Source: Pseudozyma flocculosa PF-1
Taxonomy: Eukaryota > Basidiomycota > Ustilaginomycetes > Ustilaginales > Ustilaginaceae
Assembly (NCBI RefSeq): GCF_000417875.1
Contig: NW_006920878.1
Location: 297,279 to 361,278, forward strand
Direction of reading: 5' to 3'
DNA: 64,000 nucleotides
Within the stretch, counting starts at the first letter, position 1. The number at the start of each line of letters is the position of its first letter. This document shows positions 63,605 through 64,000 of the stretch, piece by piece. Position numbers and translations under genes: made by a program. The notes beneath the pieces were generated by a model, which did not search any database, was not told the DNA's origin, and saw nothing but the letters and a program-made list of their open reading frames with translations.

Positions 63605-64000
63605 TGGCCAGGCGTTGCCTTGATCCTGCCCGAGCTCCCAAGGCGGCGTGGATCGGCTGGTGTGGCCCATCGAAGCGCTCTTTCTCGCGCCACCGGCTCT
63701 CTTTTTGCCCCTTGACTGCGCATTGCGCTCGACTCTAGAGCAAGTGGGCGGCCCCCCCGCCCCTCTTCTTCCCCGACATGTCGAGCATTCTCTCCCAGGA
63801 CAGGCCGTCGGCGCCACTTGCCGCCCCGTTGATGATAGACACCGCACCAGCAAAGCAGCACCTTACAGCATCCCGATCTGGCGCCATGTGGAGTGGGGCC
63901 CCACCCGCGCCACATGAACAGACCCGATGGGGCAAACGAGGGAGACAGCGTGTGGGGTGCCGATGCCGGCGCCCAGTCAATCGGCCGGCCTTGTGGCAGG
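63605..64000. other. 3' flank of the septation kinase gene
   Basis: No gene supported up to the window edge. Confidence 0.4.

Overview
This window is nuclear DNA of a filamentous or dimorphic fungus, most likely a basidiomycete. It is GC-rich and has short spliceosomal introns, mostly with GTGAGT donors. It carries dikaryan gene families: a classical G-beta subunit, a SIN/MEN Cdc7-type kinase, a C2H2 factor with the Con7-like KAYGTLNHLN finger, an Srf1-like membrane protein and Trm44. A smut-type lineage (Ustilaginomycotina) is my guess from gene style and codon use. It is not proven.

Layout. Bases 1-8289 hold three minus-strand genes: the Rad5 helicase/ubiquitin ligase (C-terminus cut by the window edge), adenosine kinase and the mitochondrial ribosome GTPase Mtg1. 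Bases 8290-19384 form an accessory block. An older, lower-GC, repeat-rich sequence, including a degenerate minus-strand reading frame with a pentapeptide minisatellite, was split by a nearly intact Ty3/Gypsy chromovirus at 10400-17708. That element has 124-bp LTRs and a 5-bp target duplication. Bases 19385-30000 hold eEF2 (minus), RanGAP/Rna1 (plus), G-beta (minus) and the 3' part of a large acidic protein gene (minus, 28455-33530). Bases 33531-41076 hold a long spacer, a multi-exon Con7-like zinc-finger gene (plus) and the ESS2 spliceosomal factor (minus). Bases 41893-56569 hold fumarase (plus), a PlsB-type glycerol-phosphate acyltransferase (minus, next to an assembly gap), an Srf1-like membrane protein (minus), Trm44 (plus) and an ADCK2/Cqd1-type mitochondrial ABC1 kinase (minus). 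Bases 57906-63604 hold a large Cdc7/Cdc15/SepH-type kinase (plus).

The host genes are ordinary unlinked housekeeping genes with no operon-like logic. I resolved exon boundaries for six spliced genes by matching donor, acceptor and phase: eEF2, RNA1, G-beta, fumarase, the acyltransferase and ADCK2. I also resolved the large acidic protein gene and the kinase. The Con7-like model is only partly resolved.

The most unusual object is the retrotransposon. Its RNase H domain is split. The first strand, with the first catalytic Asp, follows the reverse transcriptase as usual. The rest of the domain, with the Glu-Asp-Asp residues, sits after the integrase and chromodomain at the 3' end of the element. 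Gag to Pol, and Pol to this RNase H tail, are each a -1 frame step, and each step lies on a homopolymer that fits the X XXY YYZ slippery pattern (G GGG GGC and C CCC CCT). I do not know of a described element with this order. It could be a real tail-expressed split RNase H, or a rearranged and partly broken copy.
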